Shown: positions 5,432 through 5,450 of the stretch, piece by piece | Layout of the letters: every line of letters begins with the position of its first letter | Numbering within the stretch: position 1 is the stretch's first letter | DNA from: an uncultured Flavonifractor sp. | Lineage (GTDB): Bacteria > Bacillota > Clostridia > Oscillospirales > Oscillospiraceae | Direction of reading: 5' to 3' | Assembly: GCA_947384055.1 (NCBI GenBank) | Contig: CANDFO010000107.1 | Span: 1-5,450 of the forward strand | DNA: 5,450 nucleotides | Notes under the pieces: model-generated | The model's input: only the letters and a program-made list of their open reading frames with translations | The model's database searches: none | What the model was told of the DNA's origin: nothing | Position numbers and translations under genes: made by a program

Positions 5432-5450
5432 CTCTGCGAGGCTTTCCCGC

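Overview
The window reads as chromosomal DNA from a fairly GC-rich member of the Firmicutes, most likely a gut Clostridium relative of the Oscillospiraceae type. This is an inference from the strong AGGAGG-like Shine-Dalgarno sites, an mgl-type galactose transporter with best resemblance by eye to the MglA/MglC families, and a helix-turn-helix regulator fused to membrane helices. No species can be named from the sequence alone.

Positions 1-3134 hold the end of an mgl-type sugar ABC transporter operon. The first gene is mglA (double ATPase), cut at its 5' end by the window edge. Fifteen bases after it comes mglC (permease). The periplasmic/lipoprotein sugar binder mglB is not in the window and would be expected upstream. 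MglC is unusual: its last ~335 residues match the whole of an ordinary MglC, but they are preceded by ~215 residues of charged, helical, cytoplasmic-looking sequence.

Positions 3135-3419 are a non-coding gap, ending in two consecutive inverted repeats that lead directly into the ribosome binding site of galM (3420-4484), an aldose 1-epimerase with all its expected catalytic residues. The functional logic is coherent: MglA/MglC import galactose or methyl-galactosides, and GalM converts the beta anomer to the alpha anomer used by galactokinase (Leloir pathway). The galK/galT/galE genes are not visible here.

Positions 4485-4615 carry a perfect 12-bp hairpin (end of the galM unit) and a consensus extended -10 promoter driving the next gene (4616-5197), a 193-residue XRE-family regulator with an N-terminal DNA-binding domain, a charged linker and about three C-terminal membrane helices. 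Its target and signal are unknown.

Positions 5198-5450 contain no convincing gene but are packed with five successive inverted repeats, which look like a palindrome-rich intergenic element rather than one simple terminator. The points most worth a second look are the MglC N-terminal extension, the structured galM leader and this palindrome cluster.
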